In this document: in pieces, positions 44,439-52,667 of the stretch
How the letters are laid out: every line of letters begins with the position of its first letter
Numbering within the stretch: position 1 is the stretch's first letter
Source: Sulfuricella denitrificans
Lineage (GTDB): Bacteria; Pseudomonadota; Gammaproteobacteria; Burkholderiales; Sulfuricellaceae
DNA length: 64,000 nt
NCBI GenBank assembly: GCA_002632355.1
Contig: NSJJ01000017.1
Coordinates: 1 to 64,000 of the forward strand
Direction of reading: 5' to 3'
The notes under the pieces: generated by a model
The model's database searches: none
What the model saw: only the letters and a program-made list of their open reading frames with translations
What the model was told of the DNA's origin: nothing
Made by a program: the position numbers and the translations under genes

Positions 44439-44993
44439 TCAATCCTCTTTCAAAGCATAAATTGCGGGCAGATTGCGCCACGCACCATGTACATCCATTC
44501 CATAACCGAACACATAGCGGTCAGGCACTTCCAGTCCGACAAAATCGGCCTGAATGGGTTTGGCCCTGCCAGTCTGCTTGTTCACGAACACCGCGCTATA
44601 ACACTCGCTCGCACCCAGTTCCATCACGCAGCGGTGGATTTCCGCCAGCGTGATTCCCTCGTCCAGAATATCATCCAGCACCAGCACCACACGCCCTTTG
44701 ACATTCGCGGGAGGCGGCACTTTCCACATGATCTGCCCCCCCCGGATGGCCTCACCGTAACGCGATGCCTGCACGTAATCAAAATCCAGAGGGAAAGCCA
44801 GTCTGGGCAGCAACTGTCCGGCAAAAACCACTGCCCCGCCCATCACGCACAGTACCAGCGGATAACGGTCTGCCAGTTGGCGGGAAATCTCCAGCGCCAT
44901 GCGCTCCAGTCCGATAGCCACCTCGGATGCAGAGAAAACCACTTCGGCCTGTTCAAGTATTTGCGTCACTTCTTCCGTAGGCAACATAATCAT
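44439..44993 (-). CDS. hpt: Hypoxanthine-guanine phosphoribosyltransferase-like protein
   Basis: Salvages hypoxanthine or guanine to IMP/GMP with PRPP. The 184-aa protein has the PRPP motif VLVLDDILDEGITL, YPLVLCVMGGAVVFAGQLL and the flexible-loop ASRYGEAIRGG. DFVGLEVPDRYVFGYGMD is the C-terminal purine-binding signature. The downstream gene is an MTI-phosphorylase-like enzyme, so the two would recycle the purine of methylthioadenosine after its deamination. Confidence 0.9.
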   Translation of the reverse strand: MIMLPTEEVTQILEQAEVVFSASEVAIGLERMALEISRQLADRYPLVLCVMGGAVVFAGQLLPRLAFPLDFDYVQASRYGEAIRGGQIMWKVPPPANVKGRVVLVLDDILDEGITLAEIHRCVMELGASECYSAVFVNKQTGRAKPIQADFVGLEVPDRYVFGYGMDVHGAWRNLPAIYALKED

Positions 44994-45026
44994 TTCCTAT
45001 TGTTTCAACGAATTACTGTGCTTATA

Positions 45027-45950
45027 TCACAATCCACTCAAGGTTTTTATATGCGTCATTGCGCTGCGTCCCAGAGCGTGCAATTCGTATCCCCCTTCAA
45101 GTACAGACACGATGCGCCCCCTGGCGTGGCGCTCCGCAAGCTTCTTCAATTCTTCGGTCACCCAGACGTAATCCGCCTCGGTCAGTCGCAGCATGGCCAT
45201 ATCGTCATCCCGGTGTGCGTCGAAGCCCGCGGAGATTAGCAGAAATTCGGGCTGAAAGCGCTCCAGTGCGGGCAACCAATGTTCTGTCACAGCAGCGCGA
45301 AATCCAGCCCCATCCGTGCCTGCGGCCAGTGGCACATTGATGATGTGTTCATTGCCGCTTTCTGCACCGCAATTGGGGTAGAAAGGGTGCTGAAAAGTGG
45401 AGCACAGCATCACCTGTGGATCGTCATGAAAAATATTCTCCGTGCCATTGCCATGGTGCACATCGAAATCGGCAATGGCCACCCGCTGCAGGCCGTGGTG
45501 CCGCAGGGCATGGGCCGCGCCTACGGCAACATTGTTGAACAGGCAGAACCCCATGGCGCGCGCCCGCTCGGCATGATGTCCGGGAGGGCGAACATTGCAG
45601 AAAGCATTCTCCACCTGCCCCGCCATCACCAGATCCACCCCCATCGTCACCGCCCCTGCAGCATGCAAAGCCGCTTCATAGGTAAAGGGGTTCATGCAGG
45701 TATCGCCATCCAGTTCGACTAGCCCCTCCACTGGGGAAGCCGCTTCAATCAGGTCCAGATAGGTTGCCGCATGCACGCGCAGCAGTTGTTCACGTGTCGC
45801 AGCAATCGCGTCATGATGTCGTAGAAACTGCAGCAGGCCGGAGGCAATCAGCTGATCCTCGATGGCCTGGAGACGGGCCGCACACTCGGGGTGGTGTGGA
45901 CCATTATCGTGCCGCAGGCAACTGGGGTGTGTGATATAGGCGGTCAGCAT
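45027..45950 (-). CDS. Histone-deacetylase-family protein (AcuC/HdaH-like)
   Basis: Zinc-dependent amidohydrolase, 307 aa. Family residues: HHPECAARLQAI, RPPGHHAERARAMGFCLFNN (tandem His), IADFDVHHGNGTENIF (Asp, His zinc ligands), SAGFDAHRDDDMA (Asp) and EGGYEL. All catalytic residues are kept. Bacterial members deacetylate lysine or polyamines; AcuC reactivates acetyl-CoA synthetase. Its start is only 106 bases from the divergent acetyltransferase gene, which suggests an acetylation/deacetylation pair. Confidence 0.9.
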   Translation of the reverse strand: MLTAYITHPSCLRHDNGPHHPECAARLQAIEDQLIASGLLQFLRHHDAIAATREQLLRVHAATYLDLIEAASPVEGLVELDGDTCMNPFTYEAALHAAGAVTMGVDLVMAGQVENAFCNVRPPGHHAERARAMGFCLFNNVAVGAAHALRHHGLQRVAIADFDVHHGNGTENIFHDDPQVMLCSTFQHPFYPNCGAESGNEHIINVPLAAGTDGAGFRAAVTEHWLPALERFQPEFLLISAGFDAHRDDDMAMLRLTEADYVWVTEELKKLAERHARGRIVSVLEGGYELHALGRSAMTHIKTLSGL

Positions 45951-45966
45951 AAAAATTCACCATCTG

Positions 45967-45980
45967 GTCTTATATAAGAC
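45967..45980. promoter_or_regulatory. Palindromic operator candidate between hdac and patZ genes
   Basis: GTCTTATATAAGAC is a perfect 14-base palindrome in the 106-base divergent region. It has the form of a GntR-family or similar dimer operator. The regulator is not identified. Confidence 0.5.
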
Positions 45981-46056
45981 TATCGGGCCAATTATGTGGC
46001 ACAATCGTCATATAGCAATTGTATATTACTGCTTCTCTCATCAGGACCACAAAATC

Positions 46057-48735
46057 ATGGGCCAACATTACCTCAATCCCCTTTTCGCGCCAAAATCTGT
46101 CGCGGTATTCGGCGCCAGCGAGCGTGTCGATTCCATCGGCCAGATCGTATTCCAGAACATGATCGAAAGCGGCTATCAGGGCGGCCTTTACCCCATCAAC
46201 CCGAAGAGCCCGGAAATTCAGGGGCACAAGGCCTATGCCTCGATCGCCGATATCGGACAGCCGGTGGAACTGGCGGTCATCGCCACTCCGCCCCAGACCG
46301 TGCCCGATATCATCGAAGATTGCGGCAAGCATGGCGTCAAGGCAGCGGTGATCATCACTGCCGGATTCGGCGAGACCGGCCCACAGGGCCAGGCGCTGGA
46401 AAAGGCCGTGCTGGACAACGCCCATCTTTACGGCATCCGCCTGATCGGCCCCAACTGCCTTGGCGTAATGCGCCCTTCGATCGGGCTTAACGCCACCTTC
46501 AACAAGGGCGGCGCCAACACCGGCAATCTCGCCTTTATCTCCCAGTCCGGCGCGCTTTGCACCGCCATTCTCGACTGGGCTCAGAGCAACGATGTCGGCT
46601 TTTCCAGCGTGGTGTCGATGGGGTCTTCCGCCGATGTGGATTTTGGCGAAATCCTGGATTATCTGGTTTCCGATGTAAAAACCCAGAGCATCCTGCTGTA
46701 CATCGAAGGCATCCGCAATGCGCGCAGCTTCATGAGCGCGATCCGCGCCGCCGCCCGCATCAAGCCGGTGATCCTGGTCAAGGTCGGGCGCCACGCTGCC
46801 GGATCGAAGGCCGCCATGTCGCACACCGCCTCGCTGGTGGGCTCGGACGATGTGTTCGATGCCGCAGTCAGCCGCGCCGGCGTGGTGCGGGTACAGACCA
46901 TCACCCAGCTCTTTGCTGCCGCCAAGGCACTGTCATCCGGCTTCCGCCCGGTCGGCAACCGCCTCGCCATCGTCACCAACGGCGGCGGGCCTGGCGTGAT
47001 GGCGACTGACCGTGCCTCGGACCTGGGGCTGGCCATTGCCACGCTGTCCGACGCTACCATCGAACAGCTCAATCAGGTGCTGCCGCCCAACTGGCCGCAC
47101 GCCAATCCGGTCGACATCATCGGTGATGCACAGGCCGACCGTTATCACCATGCCGTCAAGGCCTGCCTGGAAGACACCAATGTCGATGGCGTGCTTGCTA
47201 TCCTGACACCACAAGCCATGACCAAACCGCTGGAAGCCGCCAACGTAGTGATTGAGCTTGCCAGCCAGTACAGCAAGCCCCTGCTGGCCTGCTGGATGGG
47301 CGATTCCCAGGTGGCGGAAGCGCGCGCGGCCTTTGCCAAAGCCAGAAAACCCAGCTTCCGCACTCCGGAACCGGCGGTTGAGGTGTTCTCTTACCTCTCG
47401 GATTACTACCGCAACCAGAAACTCCTGCTGCAAATGCCGGGGCCGCTTTCCCATCACCTCGAACCGGATGTCGAAGGCGCGCGCATGGTCATCGACGGCG
47501 CCCTGCTGGAGCGGCGCAAGGTGCTCAACGAAATGGAATCCAAGGCGCTGCTTTCGGCCTTCCATATCCCGGTGGCAAAAACCATGGTCGCGCGCAGCCC
47601 CAACGAGGCGCTGCTGATCGCAGAGCAGCTTGGTTTCCCGGTAGCGATGAAAGTCAACTCGCGTGACATCACCCACAAGACCGATGCCGGCGGCGTGCTG
47701 CTCAACCTCGGCAACGCCCAGGCAGTGCGCGCCGCTTACCATGAAATCATGGAGAACGTGCAGCACAACCGCCCCAATGCGCACATGGACGGCATCTCGA
47801 TCGAACCCATGATCGTCAAGCCGAACGGCCGCGAGCTCATGGTCGGCGTCACCAACGACCCGGTATTCGGCCCGGTGATCACCTTCGGCGCTGGCGGCAC
47901 CACGGTGGAGATCATGGGGGACCGCGCCGTCACCCTGCCGCCGCTCAACACCTTCCTGGTCAAGGACCTCATCCAGGGCACACACGTCGCCAAGATGCTG
48001 GGCGCCTTCCGCCACATGCCCCCGGCCAACATGGAAGCGCTGGAAAGCGTGCTGCTGCGCGTCTCGGAAATGGTGTGCGAACTGCCGCTGCTGATGGAAA
48101 TGGACATCAACCCGCTGATCGTGGACGAACACGGCGCGCTGGCCGCCGACGCGCGTGTGGTGGTGGAATACCGACAGCCCAGCGCCGACCGCTACGCCCA
48201 CATGGCAATCTACCCCTACCCCACCCACCTGGTCAGCCACTGGCAACTGGCGGACGGTACCGACATCACCATCCGCCCCATCCGTCCGGAAGATGCCGAA
48301 CTGGAACAGAAATTCGTCCACGACCTGTCCGAGGAATCGCGCTATTTCCGCTTCATGCGCAGCGTACAGGAACTGTCGCCGGACATGCTGGCGCGCTTCA
48401 CCCAGATCGACTACAGCCGCGAAATGGCCCTCATCGCCGTCACCAGCGAACATGGCAGGGAAACCGAGCTCGGGGTGACGCGCTTCGCTATCAACCCCGA
48501 CGGAGATAGCTGCGAATTCGCCCTGGTGGTCGCCGACAGCATGCGCGGAAAGGGGCTGGGCCAGAAACTCATGACCGCACTGATGGATGCCGCCCGCTCC
48601 AAGGGCCTGAAAATCATGGAAGGCGAAGTGCTCGGCAACAACCGCAATATGCTCAAACTCATGACAAGGCTAGGTTTCAGCATCGAAACCAGCCCGGAAG
48701 ACGATGGCATCAAGAACGTCAGGAAGGTGTTGTAA
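46057..48735 (+). CDS. patZ: PatZ-like protein lysine acetyltransferase (NDP-forming acyl-CoA synthetase plus GNAT)
   Basis: 892 aa from ATG 46057 (the track start is 21 codons upstream). Order: CoA-binding domain (KSVAVFGASERVDSIGQIVF), ligase-CoA domain with NLAFISQSGALCTAILDW and the SHTASLVGSDDVFDAA region, ATP-grasp (IPVAKTMVARSPNEALLIAE, MKVNSRDITHKTDAGGV), and C-terminal GNAT acetyltransferase (DSMRGKGLGQKLM). This is the Pat/PatZ architecture that acetylates and inactivates acetyl-CoA synthetase. The conserved His of SHTA is retained. It is divergent from a deacetylase-family gene. Confidence 0.9.
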   Translation: MGQHYLNPLFAPKSVAVFGASERVDSIGQIVFQNMIESGYQGGLYPINPKSPEIQGHKAYASIADIGQPVELAVIATPPQTVPDIIEDCGKHGVKAAVIITAGFGETGPQGQALEKAVLDNAHLYGIRLIGPNCLGVMRPSIGLNATFNKGGANTGNLAFISQSGALCTAILDWAQSNDVGFSSVVSMGSSADVDFGEILDYLVSDVKTQSILLYIEGIRNARSFMSAIRAAARIKPVILVKVGRHAAGSKAAMSHTASLVGSDDVFDAAVSRAGVVRVQTITQLFAAAKALSSGFRPVGNRLAIVTNGGGPGVMATDRASDLGLAIATLSDATIEQLNQVLPPNWPHANPVDIIGDAQADRYHHAVKACLEDTNVDGVLAILTPQAMTKPLEAANVVIELASQYSKPLLACWMGDSQVAEARAAFAKARKPSFRTPEPAVEVFSYLSDYYRNQKLLLQMPGPLSHHLEPDVEGARMVIDGALLERRKVLNEMESKALLSAFHIPVAKTMVARSPNEALLIAEQLGFPVAMKVNSRDITHKTDAGGVLLNLGNAQAVRAAYHEIMENVQHNRPNAHMDGISIEPMIVKPNGRELMVGVTNDPVFGPVITFGAGGTTVEIMGDRAVTLPPLNTFLVKDLIQGTHVAKMLGAFRHMPPANMEALESVLLRVSEMVCELPLLMEMDINPLIVDEHGALAADARVVVEYRQPSADRYAHMAIYPYPTHLVSHWQLADGTDITIRPIRPEDAELEQKFVHDLSEESRYFRFMRSVQELSPDMLARFTQIDYSREMALIAVTSEHGRETELGVTRFAINPDGDSCEFALVVADSMRGKGLGQKLMTALMDAARSKGLKIMEGEVLGNNRNMLKLMTRLGFSIETSPEDDGIKNVRKVL

Positions 48736-49237
48736 GCTGGAAGGTCAAGGGCCCTGAAAATCAACGGATGGCTATCGCTGATCACAACTGGACTTGTTGA
48801 AGCAGTTTACATTTGTCCATTTTCGACACGTTGCTGCCGGTCGCGACCTTCTGCATCAACGTCTGCAATGCGTTACAAAGCTGTCAAGAACGTGGAAGTG
48901 AGGGGCAGCCGAAGCGTAGCGGAGGGAACCAAAACGCAGCTTTTGGCTGTCCCGCTCGACTGCCGGGTTAGCGTAGTAATCGGCCCTATGCCGCAAATCG
49001 CGCCGATGAAACACATGCCGTTGCGGCTGTGGCAAAGTGGAATGCGGCGCTGCGGAAGACCGATGTAGCAATGGTGCAAATTGCCCGCGGGTTAGCGTGG
49101 TCCTGGGTGACGTCATCGACATTGGTGAATCGGCTCGGCGGTTCGCAGCCGCTGGGCCGATATCCCGTTTGAGAGAGTGAGCTAGACGACGTACCCGATG
49201 TGGCGCCCCATTCCAAACTGAATGCTTGGAGCAAGCC
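48736..49237. other. Accessory stretch without a credible gene (contains solitary attC)
   Basis: Between patZ and the IS110 remnant no ORF convinces; the short frames in the track cross the attC or run antisense. It holds one attC (48885-48973) and a second GTTAGCG core-like sequence at 49091-49097 without a visible palindromic partner. Confidence 0.5.
48885..48973 (+). repeat. Solitary attC-like site outside the array
   Basis: GAACGTGGAAGTGAGGGGC on the left and GTCCCGCTCGACTGCCGGG on the right, ending in GTTAGCG (48967-48973), match the arms of the island attCs at 1548 and 3182 closely. Between them GGCAGCC pairs with GGCTGTC. The left core is CAAGAAC, off the RYYYAAC consensus, so the site may be partly decayed. 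No intI or attI is near. Confidence 0.75.
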
Positions 49238-49774
49238 ATGGCACAACGCAATCGTAGTTTCCCCCTCAAGCCGGGCAAGTCCCGGGCCGCCCTGACGATC
49301 ACCCACCCCAACGCAGCCGGCATCGACATCGGCAGCGCCTCCCACTATGTCGCCGTACCGCCTGACCGGGATGACGAACCAGTGCGGGAGTTTCCCAGCT
49401 TCACGGTTGACCTCCATGCCCTGGCCGACTGGCTCAAGGCCTGCGGCGTGGATACCGTCGCGATGGAATCCACCGGGGTGTACTGGATTCCCTTTTTCGA
49501 ATTGCTGGAGTCTCGCGGCTTCACCGTACTGCTGGTCAACGCGCGTCATGTGAAGAACGTCTCGGGCCGCAAATCCGACGTACTGGACTGTCAGTGGCTG
49601 CAACAACTCATGACCTACGGCTTGCTCAGCGGGGCGTTTCGGCCTGGCGACGAAGTGTGCGCGTTGTGCTCGCTGTGGCGTCAGCACTACCGCGAACGGG
49701 TACTGCGGCAATTGGCCCAGCGTGCCGAAAAAATGGGCTTGAAACTCGTTGCCGCTGAAGAGCCCGCATGTTGA
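49238..49774 (+). pseudogene. IS110-family transposase with internal deletion
   Basis: ATG 49238 with GGAG upstream. The first about 148 residues are the DEDD RuvC-like domain of IS110 transposases: AGIDIGSASHYVAV, VAMESTGVYWIPFFELLESRG and NARHVKNVSGRKSDVLDCQW. After CALCSLWRQ the sequence jumps to YRERVLRQLAQRAEKMGLKL, which is the usual extreme C-terminus. The middle and the catalytic Ser domain (about 150-200 residues) are missing, so it is a 178-aa in-frame relic that should not transpose. Confidence 0.85.
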
Positions 49775-50207
49775 GGTGATTTGCAATCAGTTACTTGGGT
49801 GGTGTTTCTTGAGAGGCTTCTGTGGTGTCCCAGAGGCATTAATCATCATTCAGCGCTCCACAGATTACACATCGGGCTCCGTTCCAGGCGGCAGCAGTTC
49901 CGCAACTTGGACAGTCAAAACTACTGTTGGCATGTCACCCGCTATCAACATCGTGGAGCTTATCCGCAACGGCGCAGAGCTTGTCCTGTATTTCGAGCCA
50001 CGCAGTTTGAGGGACTTATTCGCGGAGCGCGGGTAGATTGTGTCGAGCGGCATCCAGCCCCATGGCAGCCGAACGCAAACGAGTTGTTTCTGGTTGCCGC
50101 TGTTTCAACGATTGGGATTTTTGCCACAAATTTGCCACACTGAAGTGTGGCAGCGTGGTAGTTTTGAGTTGCTTGCGTTAATTTGCAATTGCCGCAAGTT
50201 ATTGATT
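49775..50207. other. Relic region next to tRNA-Ser, no gene seen (433 bp)
   Basis: Two ORFs in the track have no plausible protein content; one ends in the spurious RRGRDSNPR read from the tRNA. TTTGCCACA occurs twice (50120-50128, 50131-50139). GCCACACT/AGTGTGGC forms a perfect hairpin at 50134-50151. Such repeats resemble integrase arm-type sites next to tRNA-inserted elements. Confidence 0.45.
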
Positions 50208-50298
50208 TGGCGGAGAGGGCGGGATTCGAACCCGCGTTAGGATATTATCCTAAACACGCTTTCCAGGCGTGCGACTTAAACCGCTCATCCACCTCTCC
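50208..50298 (-). tRNA. tRNA-Ser(GGA)
   Basis: Reverse-strand acceptor GGAGAGG pairs with CCTCTCC, there is a long variable arm typical of serine tRNAs, TTCGAATC in the T loop, and encoded CCA at 50208-50210. The anticodon loop CTGGAAA gives GGA. Confidence 0.95.
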
Positions 50299-50314
50299 TG
50301 ATGGAAGGCGGCAA

Positions 50315-50584
50315 TTATAGGGGCGAACCGGGGTTTCGTCCAGCCTTACCTTCCAGGTCCGGATCCCAAGGCTGCAATTCATAACGCGGCGGCTGTCCTA
50401 TATAGAAAAGCACCACGCCGCAACTCGCGAGGAAAATGATGATGGCGAGCAGGCTGGCAACGATCGGGTCGGCGGCACCTCGCGCAGAATAAGCAAAGGC
50501 AAATATCGCCACCGACACAATAGAGCTTATAAAAGAAAATATGGAAAAACCGAATGCTATTTTTTTACCCAAGCTTCTTTTCAC
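50315..50584 (-). CDS. Small two-helix membrane protein, 89 aa
   Basis: It starts with a basic KRSLGKKIAFG and has two hydrophobic segments (FSIFSFISSIVSVAIFAFAY and VASLLAIIIFLASCGVVLFYI) and a polar Pro-rich tail. No family is recognised. It lies between tRNA-Ser and the ABC exporter on the same strand as both, with a gap of 177 bases to the ATPase gene. Composition resembles the core genome rather than the relic region. Confidence 0.6.
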   Translation of the reverse strand: MKRSLGKKIAFGFSIFSFISSIVSVAIFAFAYSARGAADPIVASLLAIIIFLASCGVVLFYIGQPPRYELQPWDPDLEGKAGRNPGSPL

Positions 50585-50761
50585 TGTTACACCTCAATGG
50601 GTTTGCCGATCGGCATGAAATTGCCCTGCCCTTTTCAGAGCATAGACGCGGCCGAATAGAATAGCGCGATTCGTCAATGAACACCGCAGAAATGTTCCTT
50701 GAAGATTATGGAATTCCCGGTGACAACGATAGTGACCGTTCTAGCGCACATGAACAGAAGC

Positions 50762-51481
50762 TCATTTAAAATTCCGTCCCTCTCCCACCTCTTCATGCGT
50801 CTGACCATCACGAATATGGTAAATGCGCCGAAATGTCGGAATAATCTTTTCGTCGTGGGTGACGACGATGATGGCGGTCTGGTACTGCTGTGCCATCCGG
50901 TTGAGGATGCGGATCACAGCCAGCGCCCGTTCGCTGTCGAGCGGCGCGGTGGGTTCATCGGCAAGAATGACTGGAGGCCGGTTGACCAGGGCACGGGCGA
51001 TGGCGACGCGCTGCTGCTCGCCTCCGGAGAGCTGCGATGGCATGGCCTTGGCGCGATGGGCCACATCCAGCGCTTCGAGCAGTTCGAGTGCACGCTGGCG
51101 CGATTCGGCATTGGGCCGCCCCGCCAGCATGGGCAGCAGGGCGACATTGTCGGTCACGTCGAGAAACGGAATCAGATAAGGCGCCTGAAACACGAAGCCG
51201 ATCTTGTCGCGGCGCAGGGCGCGCAGGTCGCCGATCTTCCAGCCATCATGGTAAATCACTTCGCTGCCGAGCGTCATGCGCCCGCCGGTGGGCTCGATCA
51301 CTGCACCAAGGCATTTGAGCAGCGTCGTCTTGCCCGAGCCGGAAGGCCCCACCAATCCGACCACCTCGCCGGGCGCAACCTGCATATCTACGCCCCTGAG
51401 CGCATCGACAGCGGTATCGCCAGCCCCGTAACGCTTCTTCAAGCCTTCGATATGGATGCCGTAGCCTTGCGGGTCAGCCAC
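50762..51481 (-). CDS. ABC exporter ATPase (MacB/DevA-type)
   Basis: 239 aa from GTG 51481; the track's start 12 codons upstream encodes only an Arg-rich stretch. Walker [14 protein letters not shown]-loop [11 protein letters not shown], signature [15 protein letters not shown], Walker [12 protein letters not shown] and H-loop VVTHDE are all present. It overlaps the permease stop by 8 bases. With the permease and HlyD-type adaptor it forms a DevBCA-like tripartite exporter; the substrate is unknown. Confidence 0.9.
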   Translation of the reverse strand: MADPQGYGIHIEGLKKRYGAGDTAVDALRGVDMQVAPGEVVGLVGPSGSGKTTLLKCLGAVIEPTGGRMTLGSEVIYHDGWKIGDLRALRRDKIGFVFQAPYLIPFLDVTDNVALLPMLAGRPNAESRQRALELLEALDVAHRAKAMPSQLSGGEQQRVAIARALVNRPPVILADEPTAPLDSERALAVIRILNRMAQQYQTAIIVVTHDEKIIPTFRRIYHIRDGQTHEEVGEGRNFK

Positions 51482-52667
51482 CGATCGCCTCCGCCGGATC
51501 GACCTTGAGCGCCGCACGAATCGCCAGCACGCTGGCCAGCGCGCAGATCACCAGCACCGCGGCAAACCCGCGCGCCGCATCGCCGGGTTCGAGCAACACA
51601 TATTTGGGAAACAGCGGCGCCCAGAAAGTGGCCGCCGTCTTGCCCACCACGAAACCGATCATGCCGAGGCCCAGCGCCTGTTGCAGGATCATGCCGGCAA
51701 TGGTGCGGTTGCGCGTGCCGATCAGTTTCAGCACCGCGATTTCTCGAATCTTGCCGAGGGTCAGGGTATAAATGATGAAGGCCACGATGGCCGCGCTGAC
51801 GATGGCGAGAATGACCAGGAACATGCCGATCTGTTTGGCTGAAGTGGCAATCAGCTTGGCCACCAGAATTTCTTCCATCTGTGCGCGGGTATAGACCTGC
51901 AGGCGCTTCCAGCGGCGGATGGGCTCAGCCACTTCTTCAGCTGCGTAGCCGGGTTTGATCTGCACCAGCACCGCGTTGACAAAAGCGTTGCTGCTTTGCG
52001 AGGCGATCACCGCGTCCAGCAGGCCGGGCACGCCGGGACGGTTGAATGCCGGGTTGGCTGTGGTACGGCGGCGCTGCTGGACGATGGCATCGTTATCTTT
52101 AAGAAACTGGGCTTCCTGGGCATCCTTGAGCGGGATAAACACCATCGGATCGCCGCTCGACGACACCATGCGCCGCGTCAGGCCCACTACGGTGTAATGA
52201 TTGCGACGAATCCGAATGCGCTCGCCAAGGCTGAAACCTGTCGCTTTGTCGGCCACGGCCTCGTAGTGACCGCGGGTGATCTGACGCCCGGCGATCAGAT
52301 AAGCCGGTTCTCCTGGCCCGTCAGGAACGATACCTACGGCCATGGCCCGGACATCGCGCTCGCCATGACGCACCTGCATGGTGAGATAGGTCACATTGGC
52401 GGCGCGTTCAACGCCGGGCATGCCAAGCATGCCACGATAGACGTCGTCGTAAAGGCTGGACGACTCGGCATAGGGGCCGAGAGTATCTTTCTGCACCACC
52501 CACAGGTCAGCACCACTATTGCCGAGCAACACCTTGGCATCGTCCACCATGCCGCGATACACCCCGGCCATGGTGAGGGTCACACCAATCAGCAGACCCA
52601 GGCCGACCCCGGTAAAAACGAACTTGCCCCAGGCGTGAAGAATATCGCGCCCTGCCAGGCTGATCAT
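51474..52667 (-). CDS. ABC exporter permease (FtsX/DevC-type)
   Basis: 397 aa. A first helix (FVFTGVGLGLLIGVTLTMAGVY) is followed by a periplasmic MacB-type core domain of about 220 residues. Three C-terminal helices follow (FLVILAIVSAAIVAFIIYTL, GMIGFVVGKTAATF, AAVLVICALASVLAI). VDPAEAIGG at the end is typical of FtsX-domain exporters. It overlaps the adaptor gene by four bases. Confidence 0.9.
   Translation of the reverse strand: MISLAGRDILHAWGKFVFTGVGLGLLIGVTLTMAGVYRGMVDDAKVLLGNSGADLWVVQKDTLGPYAESSSLYDDVYRGMLGMPGVERAANVTYLTMQVRHGERDVRAMAVGIVPDGPGEPAYLIAGRQITRGHYEAVADKATGFSLGERIRIRRNHYTVVGLTRRMVSSSGDPMVFIPLKDAQEAQFLKDNDAIVQQRRRTTANPAFNRPGVPGLLDAVIASQSSNAFVNAVLVQIKPGYAAEEVAEPIRRWKRLQVYTRAQMEEILVAKLIATSAKQIGMFLVILAIVSAAIVAFIIYTLTLGKIREIAVLKLIGTRNRTIAGMILQQALGLGMIGFVVGKTAATFWAPLFPKYVLLEPGDAARGFAAVLVICALASVLAIRAALKVDPAEAIGG

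Noticed and set aside
46933-48453. 506-aa minus-strand ORF
   Set aside because: Antisense to patZ; an open frame expected from high-GC codon bias.
48868-49068. 66-aa ORF across the solitary attC
   Set aside because: Mostly translation of the attC palindrome; no start signal or protein-like pattern.
49749-50036. 95-aa ORF after the IS110 remnant
   Set aside because: No hydrophobic or motif pattern and no ribosome site; begins inside the transposase 3' end.
50040-50240. 66-aa ORF ending RRGRDSNPR
   Set aside because: The ending is the well-known spurious translation of a tRNA 3' region; the rest has no support.
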